Positions 21,505 through 29,571 of a stretch of DNA of 32,300 nt are shown here, piece after piece; the first letter of the stretch is position 1; each line of letters begins with the position of its first letter. A model generated the notes under the pieces. That model did not search any database, was not told where the DNA came from, and worked only from the letters and a program-made list of their open reading frames with translations. The translations under genes were made by a program, and so were the position numbers. This DNA comes from Clostridia bacterium (GTDB taxonomy: Bacteria; Bacillota; Clostridia; Peptostreptococcales; Anaerovoracaceae): contig CAAFTW010000072.1 in the NCBI GenBank assembly GCA_900766045.1, positions 1-32,300 of the forward strand. Direction: 5' to 3'.

Positions 21505-24120
21505 ATGGAAAAGAAAAAAGAAACATTTTACAATCAGTCTGCAGAGCAGGTGATGCAGTATTTCCGTTCCGGAAAAGACGGCATTTCCGATGCGCAGGCA
21601 GAAAAGAACCGGGAGGAGTTCGGTGCCAACCGGCTCCGGGAAACGAAGAAGAAGAGTTTTCTTCAGGTTTTTGCGGATCAGTTTAAGGACCTTCTGGTCA
21701 TTATCCTGATCATTGCGGCGGTCGTTTCCATGCTGACCGGAAGTGTGTCCAGTACAGTGGTTATCTTCCTGGTGCTGATTATGAATGCCATTCTGGGAAC
21801 GGTGCAGTACTTTAAAGCGCAGAAGTCGCTGGAAGGGTTGAAGAAGCTGTCTTCGCCGGAGGCAAAAGTCATCCGTGAGGGGACACCGCACATCATTGAT
21901 GCGGCAGACCTGGTCTGCGGCGACATCATCACACTGGAAGCCGGCGACATCGTCCCGGGTGACGGACGAATCATCGAGTCTTTCTCTCTGAAAACGGATG
22001 AAAGCACGCTGACCGGTGAATCCATGAGTGTGGAAAAACACGCTAGAGTCATCGATGAGGAAACCGTTGCGCTGGGTGATCAGAAGAATATGGTTTTCTC
22101 CGGATCACTGGTTACCTATGGCCGTGCAACAGCAGTCATCACAGCGGTCGGTAAGGAGACCGAACTTGGACAGATTGCGGAACTGATGAACGACACATCA
22201 GAGAAGAAAACGCCGCTTCAGGTGACCATGGACCAGTTCAGTAAAAAGCTGTCCATTGCGATCATGGCGATCTGTGCGGTTGTCTTTCTGCTGAGCATGT
22301 ACAGAGGCATGCATATCCTTGACGCGTTACTTTTTGCCGTCGCTCTCGCGGTAGCGGCTATTCCGGAGGCGCTGTCTTCCATCATCACGATTTCTCTGGC
22401 CATCGGAACGTCCCGCATGGCGGAGCAGAATGCGATCGTGAAGGACTTGAATGCGGTAGAAGGTCTGGGCTGTGTGTCGGTTATCTGTTCGGATAAGACC
22501 GGAACTCTGACCCAGAACCGCATGACCGTGGAATATGCAGATGCCAGAGAAGATGTAGAAAATGAAATGATGATGGCATCTGTGCTGTGCAATGACACCA
22601 AAAGGGTGGATGGAAAGCTGACCGGAGACCCGACGGAAACGGCGTATTTTGACTATTATATTAAAAAACGCGGAGAAGAAGCGCTGGAGAAGGTGCTGAA
22701 TGACCATCCGCGCCTTGCCGAGGTGCCTTTTGACTCGGACAGAAAGCTGATGAGTACGCTGCATAAGGTGAACGGCGAATATGTCATGTTTATCAAGGGT
22801 GCGATCGATGTTATCATGGACCGTACGGTCAATCTGACAGACGAAGAAATCGATGCGGTCAGAAAAGAGAATATGCGGCTTTCTTCTGAGGGCCTGCGTG
22901 TTCTGGGCTTCGCGATGAAGACGATTTCGGAGAACAGAAAGCTGACGGTCGCTGATGAGTTCGACCTGGACTATATCGGCCTTCTCGCCGAGGTGGATCC
23001 GCCGCGTGAAGAGTCGAAAAAGGCGGTTGCGGACTGTATTGCGGCTGGAATCAAGCCGATTATGATCACCGGAGACCATAAGGTTACGGCATCTGCCATA
23101 GCAAAGCGGATCGGCATCATGCACGAGGGTGACCTTGCCTTTACCGGGCCGGAAATCGATGCCATGAGTGATGAGGAGCTGGATGAAAAACTGGAACACA
23201 TCAGCGTGTACGCCCGTGTTTCTCCGAGCAATAAGATCCGCATCGTCAATGCCTGGCAGAAGAAGGGGAAGATCGTTGCCATGACCGGTGACGGCGTCAA
23301 CGACGGACCGGCCCTGAAAGCGGCGGATGTCGGCGTTGCCATGGGAATTACCGGAACGGAAGTCGCCAAGGATTCCGCGGCGATGATTCTGACGGATGAT
23401 AACTTTGCGACCATCATTAAGTCCGTTTTGAACGGAAGAAACATTTATAACAACATCAAGAACGCGATTACTTATCTGCTTTCCGGAAATGCTGCGGCGA
23501 TTCTGGACGTGCTGTTTGCCTCGCTTGCAGGTTTGTCTGCTCCGTTTACCGCGGTGCAGCTGCTCTTTATCAACCTGATTACGGACAGCCTTCCGGCTCT
23601 GGCCATCAGCATGGAGCCTTCCAATCCGGAGCTGATTTACGACAAGCCGCGTTCCAGAGATGATTCCGTTCTGAATAAAGAGACTCAGCATGTGGTTGCC
23701 GGAACCGGAATTCTGATCGCCATTGCGGTTGCCGCAGCCTTCCTGATCGGCCTTGGAAAAATCCCGGCGATTTCTTCCATGATGCCGGAAGTCAGCTTCA
23801 ACGCGACCACCGGATGTACCATGGCCTTTGCGACATTATGTCTTGCCCGCCTTTGGCACGGCTTTAACTGCAGGGGAAGAGAGAGCATCTTCAAGCTGGG
23901 CATCCTCAGCAACGTGTATACCATCGGTGCCTTCGTTCTGGGTGCCGGACTGCTTCACTGCATCCTGCTGATCCCGGCGCTGCACAGTGCCTTTGGCACA
24001 TCCGGACTGAATCCGCATCTTCTCGGATGGGTCTGGCTGCTGGCCTTCCTGCCGACCGTGATCATTCAGATCTATAAGGCCATCCGCTACAGAGGCGAAG
24101 AGAAGATTTCACGGAAGTAG
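21505..24120 (+). CDS. P-type cation-transporting ATPase (P2-type, probable Mn2+/Ca2+ exporter)
   Basis: Protein of 871 aa. In order: N-terminal cation ATPase domain, actuator TLTGES, transmembrane PEAL (PEGL-type) helix 4, phosphorylation motif CSDKTGTLTQN, nucleotide-domain KGA, MITGDHK, hinge MTGDGVNDGPALKAADVGVAMG, helix-6 NLITDSLPALAIS and a C-terminal helical domain. The layout is that of SERCA/PMCA-like P2 ATPases, commonly annotated as calcium-transporting. The Mn2+ riboswitch directly upstream argues that Mn2+ is a relevant substrate or signal. Riboswitch-controlled P2 ATPases are known from Lactococcus (YoaB) and Streptococcus (MgtA). The start at 21505 follows AAAGGAG. The longer frame from 21442 lacks a ribosome site. 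Confidence 0.92.
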   Translation: MEKKKETFYNQSAEQVMQYFRSGKDGISDAQAEKNREEFGANRLRETKKKSFLQVFADQFKDLLVIILIIAAVVSMLTGSVSSTVVIFLVLIMNAILGTVQYFKAQKSLEGLKKLSSPEAKVIREGTPHIIDAADLVCGDIITLEAGDIVPGDGRIIESFSLKTDESTLTGESMSVEKHARVIDEETVALGDQKNMVFSGSLVTYGRATAVITAVGKETELGQIAELMNDTSEKKTPLQVTMDQFSKKLSIAIMAICAVVFLLSMYRGMHILDALLFAVALAVAAIPEALSSIITISLAIGTSRMAEQNAIVKDLNAVEGLGCVSVICSDKTGTLTQNRMTVEYADAREDVENEMMMASVLCNDTKRVDGKLTGDPTETAYFDYYIKKRGEEALEKVLNDHPRLAEVPFDSDRKLMSTLHKVNGEYVMFIKGAIDVIMDRTVNLTDEEIDAVRKENMRLSSEGLRVLGFAMKTISENRKLTVADEFDLDYIGLLAEVDPPREESKKAVADCIAAGIKPIMITGDHKVTASAIAKRIGIMHEGDLAFTGPEIDAMSDEELDEKLEHISVYARVSPSNKIRIVNAWQKKGKIVAMTGDGVNDGPALKAADVGVAMGITGTEVAKDSAAMILTDDNFATIIKSVLNGRNIYNNIKNAITYLLSGNAAAILDVLFASLAGLSAPFTAVQLLFINLITDSLPALAISMEPSNPELIYDKPRSRDDSVLNKETQHVVAGTGILIAIAVAAAFLIGLGKIPAISSMMPEVSFNATTGCTMAFATLCLARLWHGFNCRGRESIFKLGILSNVYTIGAFVLGAGLLHCILLIPALHSAFGTSGLNPHLLGWVWLLAFLPTVIIQIYKAIRYRGEEKISRK

Positions 24121-24136
24121 CGTCTGATTATTAATT

Positions 24137-24178
24137 GCACGCCGCACGGCTGCTCTCCATTGCCGTGCAGCGTGCTTT
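24137..24178 (+). terminator. Probable terminator of the ATPase gene
   Basis: A 14-bp stem with one mismatch, GCACGCCGCACGGC (24137-24150) and GCCGTGCAGCGTGC (24162-24175). The T-tract is short (TTT), so termination may be inefficient. Confidence 0.6.
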
Positions 24179-24284
24179 CGACTATCGTCATATCTGCTCT
24201 GGTCATTTTTTCCTTAGGCTGCGCTTCAGAATACAGGACTGAGTCATTTTCTGGATTAAACAGACCGCAGCCTTGGAAAAATCG

Positions 24285-24320
24285 TTGGTAAAAACCGCGA
24301 TAATTACAATTTTATACCAA
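24285..24320. repeat. 36-bp inverted-repeat element, copy C
   Basis: TTGGTA ... TACCAA, 36 bp overall, the same total length as copies A and E. Preceded by GAAAAATCG, as copy B is preceded by GAAAAACCG. Confidence 0.5.
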
Positions 24321-24594
24321 TGGAGAAAACGTTTTGGGAAGAAACGATATTCATCATGGTTCTCTCCCAAACATTGTTCTTACACAAGTACAATTATGAA
24401 ACTGGATCAGTTGGAAAAAGCCACGATTAATAATTATGCGCGTAAATGAATGAGATTTCTGTATTACCGTTGTGCGGGCAAATCGAAAATGATATCAGTC
24501 ACAAAAATACAGAATATTGCGTGATTGCATAAGTAGGAACTAGTAATTATTTTACCTTATCATAAGCCAATCAACCGTCGGTGATTGTAGGTAG

Positions 24595-24631
24595 TTGGTA
24601 AAAAACAGCGATTTCGATTAGTTTTACATAA
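24595..24631. repeat. Inverted-repeat element, degenerate copy D
   Basis: TTGGTAAAAAACAGCGATTT at the left, then TTTTACATAA, so the right arm is mutated. It is 14 bp from copy E. Confidence 0.4.
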
Positions 24632-24645
24632 ATAATATTGTATAC

Positions 24646-24681
24646 TTGGTAAAGTCTGTGGTTTCGGAGATTTTTTACCAA
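24646..24681. repeat. 36-bp inverted-repeat element, copy E
   Basis: TTGGTAAA (24646-24653) and TTTACCAA (24674-24681), 36 bp overall. The left flank GTATAC is shared with copy A when that copy is read on the other strand. Confidence 0.5.
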
Positions 24682-24823
24682 AATAAATGGAAATCAGTAG
24701 CGGAAAATGGAAATTATAACTGCATAAAAGGTGAATATGAGACGATGAGATGAAATGCGAGCATATAGTATACTCGATCCGCCGGGATCGGCAGTTTCAT
24801 TTTACAAGGACCCAGCCCGGTGC

Positions 24824-24888
24824 TTTAACATCCCTGGAGTTTAACATCTCTGAACGAAAATATCCCTGAAATCTTAACATGTCTGAGA
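24824..24888. repeat. Four degenerate tandem repeats of about 16 bp
   Basis: Successive units: TTTAACATCCCTGGAG, TTTAACATCTCTGAAC, GAAAATATCCCTGAAA and CTTAACATGTCTGAGA, with one extra base before the fourth. The shared core is AACAT-N-YCTGA. The arrangement recalls iterons or transposase sites near an element end. It lies about 110 bp before the transposase remnant. Confidence 0.5.
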
Positions 24889-24999
24889 TTATAACCATTA
24901 AGTCCGTATAATGGTGTAACTTGAAAATTTCATAAGGAAAGCCATGCTGGCTCCTGATATCATGTAAAGTGCTAAAACAAACACCAAGGAGGAACCAAC

Positions 25000-25121
25000 A
25001 TGGCACAAATCAATCTTACTATGGAAAGAGCAGAATGACTAGACGAATTGCAGGTGACCGCGAGGAAGCGCTCAAGCATCTTGTCGAGAAGATGCTCGAT
25101 CAGCTTCTGCTGGCTGAGTCT
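25000..25121 (+). pseudogene. Remnant of an IS256-family (Mutator) transposase, 5' end only
   Basis: MAQINLTMERAE begins at 25000, behind AAGGAGG, and hits a stop at 25036. A shifted frame then continues GDREEALKHLVEKMLDQLLL-AES to about 25121. The two pieces match the N-terminus of IS256-type transposases, which begin MAQ(I/V)N(I/L)T and continue with an REEA...LL-AES segment. One stop codon and one frameshift (near 25050) disable it, and everything downstream is missing. The sequence then passes directly into the 3' end of the yibF-like gene on the other strand. Confidence 0.72.
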
Positions 25122-25872
25122 TCCCGGATGCCTGGATCATGGCGGCACCGATGATCGTCGCAATCGGCACCACAAGGCAGCAGCCGATTCCGCTGATGGA
25201 CACGCTGATGAACTCGCTGGCCAGGGACTGGCTGTTGATGATGTAGCTGAAATGATAATCGGAGATATACTGCATCAACAGGGTCATATACTCTGCGATA
25301 TAGACGTAGAAAATCGTGTGAATCGATGTGCTCATGACTGCTTTGCTGACCTGGAAGGATGAACGGAACAGCTCCTGCAGGGAAAGCGAGCTGTTGTTCT
25401 GGTAAATCTCATAGGCGGAGGCGGTTACGGCGACGGCAGTATCGATGACGGTTCCCAGAAGTGCGATGATCATTGTGGCAATCTGCAGCTGCAGCATGCT
25501 GATGTGGACATTTCTGGTGTAGCCGTTAGAGTCTGTGATTTCATACTGCTCGGCGTTGAAGCCCTGCGCGTTGGCTTTGTGGGCCATGAAGAAGATCAGG
25601 CCAAGGAGAGCCAGGACTGTTACAAGGACGGAAATGAAGGATGCTATGGATTTCACATTGAGCTCGTTCTGATAAAACAAGGTGACAGCGGTAATCAGCA
25701 TGCTGGTCAGGAAGATGACAAGCAGCGGGTTGAAGTTCCGGTAGATCAGAAAGAGCGTACCGACCATGGCCAGCGTGTTAATGGCAGTGGAAACAATCGA
25801 TTTGCTCCCTTTATCTCCACAGATTGAAAAGATCAGAAGAAAGAGAATGACCGTTAAAATAATCAGCATCAT
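25072..25872 (-). CDS. YibE/F-family membrane protein, second gene (YibF-like)
   Basis: Protein of 266 aa with about six to seven hydrophobic helices. LLGTVIDTAVAVTASAYEIYQ matches the conserved YibE/F helix-loop that also occurs in the upstream gene (GGLGAVMDVVVTMVMTVSEI). The family (PF07907) is a widespread membrane protein of unknown transport function. The ATG lies 2 bp after the upstream stop, so the two are coupled. The C-terminal 16 residues (KTQPAEADRASSRQDA) are read from the antisense strand of the transposase remnant, so the natural end of the protein has been replaced. Confidence 0.75.
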   Translation of the reverse strand: MMLIILTVILFLLIFSICGDKGSKSIVSTAINTLAMVGTLFLIYRNFNPLLVIFLTSMLITAVTLFYQNELNVKSIASFISVLVTVLALLGLIFFMAHKANAQGFNAEQYEITDSNGYTRNVHISMLQLQIATMIIALLGTVIDTAVAVTASAYEIYQNNSSLSLQELFRSSFQVSKAVMSTSIHTIFYVYIAEYMTLLMQYISDYHFSYIINSQSLASEFISVSISGIGCCLVVPIATIIGAAMIQASGKTQPAEADRASSRQDA

Positions 25873-25874
25873 AG

Positions 25875-27140
25875 TTATTCATCTCCTTTCTGTACGTTGT
25901 CTGTGTTTCTGGTTTTCAGTAAAGCTGTCTTCTTGCCCGGTTTATTTTTTGTCGATGGATCCCGTTCGATCAGATGCCTGCGTTCATACCAGCCGATGGC
26001 GATGAATGCAGCGACTGGTATGGCGAGTACTGTTCCGATGCTGCCGGTCAGGAATCGCGCCAGCTCAAAGAACACGTTGTAGTGCAGGATGCTGGAAAAG
26101 TGGATTCCGTTGCGCATGTACAGGATAAATGCCGGGATGCAGGAGGCGATGTTGGTCAAGAACATCAGGTTGATCATGGTGCCCACCAGATCGTCGCCCA
26201 CGCTTCTGCAGGAACGGATCAGGCTCTTTCTGGTGACATGTTCGCCGGTCTGGACGATTTCGCTGACCGTCATGACCATGGTGACGACCACATCCATGAC
26301 TGCGCCCAGGCCGCCGACCAGCACTTCGGAGAGGAAGATCAGGTTGGCATTTCCCTGTGAGTAAGGCTGGCTGAGGTAATCCATGAAATCGAAGTCGATT
26401 CGCCCGGAGAAATGCATGACCACAGCCGAAAGCAGGGTGACCGCGCCCACCGTAACCAGCGTCGCAATTGAGGCAATCAGCGTCTTCTCATTCTTCCCCA
26501 GCATGAAGAATAAGAGCATGATCGTGAAGAACACGGTCATTGGTATGGTCATGTACAGAATATTGTGCCCCTTCGTATACAGGACCAGAACCCAGTAAAA
26601 GGCGGCCATGTTCAGGACCAGACTGAAAATCGTCAGGATGCCGAGCCTTCCGCCCACCAGAAGGAAGAGGCCGAACAGCGCGGCGAGAATGGTCACAATC
26701 AGGTAGTCACGTTTCACGCTGACCACATTGGCCCTCAGACCGGACGAGCTGTGCCGCACAGTGTCAACGAAAATGCTGTCCCCCTTATTATATTTTGTAT
26801 CGTAAACCTGGGACTGACTGTATTCACTGCTGAGCTGGACCGTCTGCCCCTTATATTTTCCGTTCTTGATGACCGCAGTAATGTGCTGGCGGTAGAGTTT
26901 CTCATCGTATTCATAAGTTCCGTCGCTGCCCGTCTGGGTCTTGATATAGGTCTGCCGTGTCGAGCGGACGTTGGCAATCGTCTTGTGATAAAGGAAGTAA
27001 TCATTATGCATTCCCGTCCAGACGACCAGAATGACGGCGAGAAAGACCAGAATTTTCAGGAGCGTCCGCTTCTGCAGAAACTTCTCCTGGCGGATATTCT
27101 GAAGGCTCGTTCTAAGCATGGAATTGGTATTATTTGACAT
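25875..27140 (-). CDS. YibE/F-family membrane protein, first gene (YibE-like)
   Basis: Protein of 421 aa from the Met at 27140. A Met four codons earlier (27152) touches the GAAAGGA site and is less likely. One N-terminal helix (about residues 25-47) is followed by an extracytoplasmic region of about 100 residues containing short beta-like stretches (KYKGQTVQLSSEYSQSQ, DSIFVDTV). Then seven or so helices carry the YibE/F domain, including GGLGAVMDVVVTMVM. Its charged C-terminus is cytoplasmic. A TATAAT (27209-27204) lies upstream on the minus strand. The pairing of a long YibE-like and short YibF-like protein is common in Firmicutes and suggests a hetero-oligomeric membrane complex. Function unknown. 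Confidence 0.8.
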   Translation of the reverse strand: MSNNTNSMLRTSLQNIRQEKFLQKRTLLKILVFLAVILVVWTGMHNDYFLYHKTIANVRSTRQTYIKTQTGSDGTYEYDEKLYRQHITAVIKNGKYKGQTVQLSSEYSQSQVYDTKYNKGDSIFVDTVRHSSSGLRANVVSVKRDYLIVTILAALFGLFLLVGGRLGILTIFSLVLNMAAFYWVLVLYTKGHNILYMTIPMTVFFTIMLLFFMLGKNEKTLIASIATLVTVGAVTLLSAVVMHFSGRIDFDFMDYLSQPYSQGNANLIFLSEVLVGGLGAVMDVVVTMVMTVSEIVQTGEHVTRKSLIRSCRSVGDDLVGTMINLMFLTNIASCIPAFILYMRNGIHFSSILHYNVFFELARFLTGSIGTVLAIPVAAFIAIGWYERRHLIERDPSTKNKPGKKTALLKTRNTDNVQKGDE

Positions 27141-27249
27141 TACAGCGTTCATCCTTTCTGCTGTTGTTTCATTGCATGCGTGTATTTCGTATACATCCTG
27201 AGTATTATAGGACGGAATTGTGAAGAATATGTAGAGGATCCGGCATGAT

Positions 27250-27278
27250 TTGGACTGGACGTATTCCTGTGTTATACT
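27250..27278 (+). promoter_or_regulatory. Promoter of the rmuC unit
   Basis: TTGGAC (27250-27255), exactly 17 bases and TATACT (27273-27278). It is divergent from the yibE promoter. Confidence 0.65.
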
Positions 27279-27364
27279 TTACATTAGGAAAGAAGCGATT
27301 TACATGCATCTGCCGGGACAAAAATTACCCGGTAAGGGGCTGATGAACTGAGAAGAGAAAAAAT

Positions 27365-28741
27365 ATGATAATCATTATTATGATACTGGCATTGGCGGCG
27401 GCAGCTGTGTCCATTCTGGTGCTTCTGAAAACGGAGCAGATGCGGCGCGACCTGGATCATTATCCGGAGGAAACGGAGCAGGCCGTCCGGGATGCTTTTC
27501 ATTCTTATAGTGAAGGGATATGGCGGAACATGCGCGACGCCTCGGATCTTCAGAATGAGCGGCTGGAAGAGCTGGATAAGAAGTTCCGTGTTCTGCAAAT
27601 GACGAATGAACAGAAGCTGGATAATATCAGAAATATGATGGCGCAGCAGCTCACCACGATCAATAGCAGCCTGAACGAGCAGATGACCCAGATGAACCGG
27701 GAAAATACCAGACATCTGGATCAGATGCGGCAGACCGTTGATGAAAAACTTCAGAAAACACTGGAAGAACGGATCGGTCAGTCTTTTCAGCTGGTAAATA
27801 AGCAGCTGGAACAGGTAAGCAGGGGCCTGGGAGAAATGCAGAATCTGGCCCGGGGCGTGGGCGATCTGAAAAAGGTTTTGTCCAATGTCAAGACAAGAGG
27901 AAATTTAGGTGAAATTCAGCTGGGGGCGATTCTGGACGACATCCTGGCGCCGGAACAGTATGAGACCAACGTCAATACGAAGGGAAGCGGAAGGGAGTTC
28001 GTCGAGTTTGCGGTGAAACTTCCAGGAAATGGAGACCATCCGGTCTGGCTTCCGATTGACAGCAAGTTCCCGGCGGACAGCTATGTGCAGCTGACGGATG
28101 CCTATGAATCAGGCGATGCGGATGCCGTGAAAAGCGCGAAAAATCAGCTGGTCCGCACGATGAAAAATGAAGCAAAAGATATCCGTGAAAAATACATTGC
28201 GCCGCCGAATACAACAGACTTCGGAATTCTGTTCCTCCCGTCGGAAGGGCTTTATGCCGAAGCTCTGCGGCTTGGCATGGCCGAAACTCTGCAGAGGGAA
28301 TATAAGGTGAGCATCGCCGGGCCGACCACCATGGCGGCGCTCTTAAACAGCCTGGAGATGGGCTTTAAGACCTTGGCGATTCAGGAACGGTCCAGTCAGG
28401 TCTGGGAAACTCTGGCCGCCGTCAAGACAGAATTCGCCAAGTTTGAAGATGAACTTCTGCGGGCACAGAAAAACATCGATCAGGTCAATGAACGCCTGAA
28501 CCGTCTGGTGGGCGTGAGAAGCCGCGCCGTCCGGAAAACGCTGGACCAGGTCGGAAGGCTGGATGAAAAAGCAGCAGAAAAAATTCTTTATACGGACGAA
28601 GAAGAGGAATTTTACGGAAACGGAAGGAAGGATGACATGCAGGAAACGATGTCCTCCATATTCCGAAATTCAGAAAGCATTGATGCTGAGGCGGACAGAC
28701 CGGGGAGTTCTTCCGGCCGGAATGATCAAGAGGAAAGGTAA
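27365..28741 (+). CDS. rmuC: DNA recombination protein RmuC
   Basis: Protein of 458 aa. One N-terminal membrane helix (residues 2-21), a long coiled coil (about 40-165) and a PD-(D/E)XK-type core: RGNLGEIQL with E183, then LPIDSKFP with D232 and K234, then FLPSEGLYAEAL and GPTTMAALLNSLEMGFK. RmuC limits inversion between short inverted repeats in E. coli and is thought to be a nuclease acting in DNA recombination or phage defence; biochemical detail is thin. The stop codon overlaps the next start (TAATG), so the metallophosphoesterase is translationally coupled. Confidence 0.92.
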   Translation: MIIIIMILALAAAAVSILVLLKTEQMRRDLDHYPEETEQAVRDAFHSYSEGIWRNMRDASDLQNERLEELDKKFRVLQMTNEQKLDNIRNMMAQQLTTINSSLNEQMTQMNRENTRHLDQMRQTVDEKLQKTLEERIGQSFQLVNKQLEQVSRGLGEMQNLARGVGDLKKVLSNVKTRGNLGEIQLGAILDDILAPEQYETNVNTKGSGREFVEFAVKLPGNGDHPVWLPIDSKFPADSYVQLTDAYESGDADAVKSAKNQLVRTMKNEAKDIREKYIAPPNTTDFGILFLPSEGLYAEALRLGMAETLQREYKVSIAGPTTMAALLNSLEMGFKTLAIQERSSQVWETLAAVKTEFAKFEDELLRAQKNIDQVNERLNRLVGVRSRAVRKTLDQVGRLDEKAAEKILYTDEEEEFYGNGRKDDMQETMSSIFRNSESIDAEADRPGSSSGRNDQEER

Positions 28742-29442
28742 TGAGTATATACGCGATTGGAGATTTACACTTATCTATGGATGAGCGGATCGAAAAACCG
28801 ATGGATATTTTTGGCGACTCCTGGTCCGATCATCCCAGAAGAGTACGGGAAAACTGGCTAAAAACCGTCCTCCCGGAAGATACAGTCATTATTCCGGGAG
28901 ATATCTCCTGGGGGCTGAAGCTCGATGAAGCCATGGCGGATCTCGAATGGATTCATCAGCTTCCTGGCTTCAAAGTGCTGACAAAGGGAAATCATGATCT
29001 CTGGTGGACTTCCATCGGGAAACTGAACAAGCTTTACGATGATATGCTGTTCCTGCAGAATCATGCCTATCATGTGCCGGGAACAGAAAGCTGGATCTGC
29101 GGAACCCGAGGCTGGATTTGCCCGGGAAGTGAAGATTTCACCCAGCATGACCGCAAGATTTACGACCGTGAAGCCATGCGTCTCAGCTTTTCCCTGGATG
29201 AAGCGGTAAAGGCCGGCGCTTCCGATATTATCGCAGCGCTCCATTATCCGCCGACAAATGATAAGTTCCAGGAGTCAGAATTTACCAGAAGAATGTCGGA
29301 AGCCGGAGTCACGACCTGCGTTTACGGCCATCTCCACGGCAGCGAGAACTTCCGCCGTGGAATCAGCGGCTATTTCAACGGCGTGCACTATAAACTGGTT
29401 TCCCTGGACAGTCTGAAATGCAGTCTGGTAAAACTTCGCTGA
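28741..29442 (+). CDS. Calcineurin-like metallophosphoesterase
   Basis: Protein of 233 aa with all metal-binding blocks: GDLHL (D8, H10), PGDISWG (D54), KGNHDLWW (N84, H85), ALHYPP and YGHLHG. The fold hydrolyses phosphomono- or diesters using two metal ions. The subgroup with GDISWG and GTRGW is common in Firmicutes but its substrate is not known to me. It overlaps rmuC by one base. A DNA or nucleotide substrate would fit that partner, but this is only inference. Confidence 0.88.
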   Translation: MSIYAIGDLHLSMDERIEKPMDIFGDSWSDHPRRVRENWLKTVLPEDTVIIPGDISWGLKLDEAMADLEWIHQLPGFKVLTKGNHDLWWTSIGKLNKLYDDMLFLQNHAYHVPGTESWICGTRGWICPGSEDFTQHDRKIYDREAMRLSFSLDEAVKAGASDIIAALHYPPTNDKFQESEFTRRMSEAGVTTCVYGHLHGSENFRRGISGYFNGVHYKLVSLDSLKCSLVKLR

Positions 29443-29505
29443 CTTCCTGCTGGCCATATGCCTGAAATGCAGCCGGGAAGCTGAAAATATTGAACCTTCA
29501 GGCTT

Positions 29506-29530
29506 GTTCCGCGGAAATCATGTGCGGAAC
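29506..29530 (+). other. Hairpin in the deoB leader
   Basis: GTTCCGC (29506-29512) and GCGGAAC (29524-29530) around an 11-base loop, 42 bp before the deoB start. No T-tract follows, so it is not a terminator. It may be an operator or an mRNA-stability hairpin. Confidence 0.35.
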
Positions 29531-29571
29531 GTAGGAAAATAACAGGAAATTGAACAGAAAGGAAGGACGAG

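Larger units (their letters stand above)
24181..24999. other. Gene-poor AT-rich region with repeats
   Basis: No credible gene in about 820 bp. It holds the inverted-repeat copies C, D and E, a stem AGGCTGCG/CGCAGCCT (about 24217-24275) next to copy C, a CAATC-ACC/GGT-GATTG hairpin just before copy D, a CGATCC/GGATCG hairpin (about 24775-24790), the 16-bp tandem repeat and an ACCATTA/TAATGGT hairpin (about 24894-24917). The right end is the upstream flank of a dead transposase gene. The region looks like debris from mobile DNA. Confidence 0.5.

Noticed and set aside
22327..23691. Minus-strand frame of 454 codons inside the P-type ATPase gene
   Set aside because: The opposite strand encodes every P-type ATPase motif; the frame is a codon-bias shadow. 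The same holds for 29812-30903 opposite deoB and 31214-32155 opposite pdp.
24285..24681. The 36-bp repeats as a CRISPR array
   Set aside because: Copies are few, degenerate and irregularly spaced over the whole window, and no cas gene is present.
24797..25006. Minus-strand frame of 69 codons in the repeat region
   Set aside because: It runs through the tandem repeats and the transposase leader, has no ribosome site and resembles no known protein.
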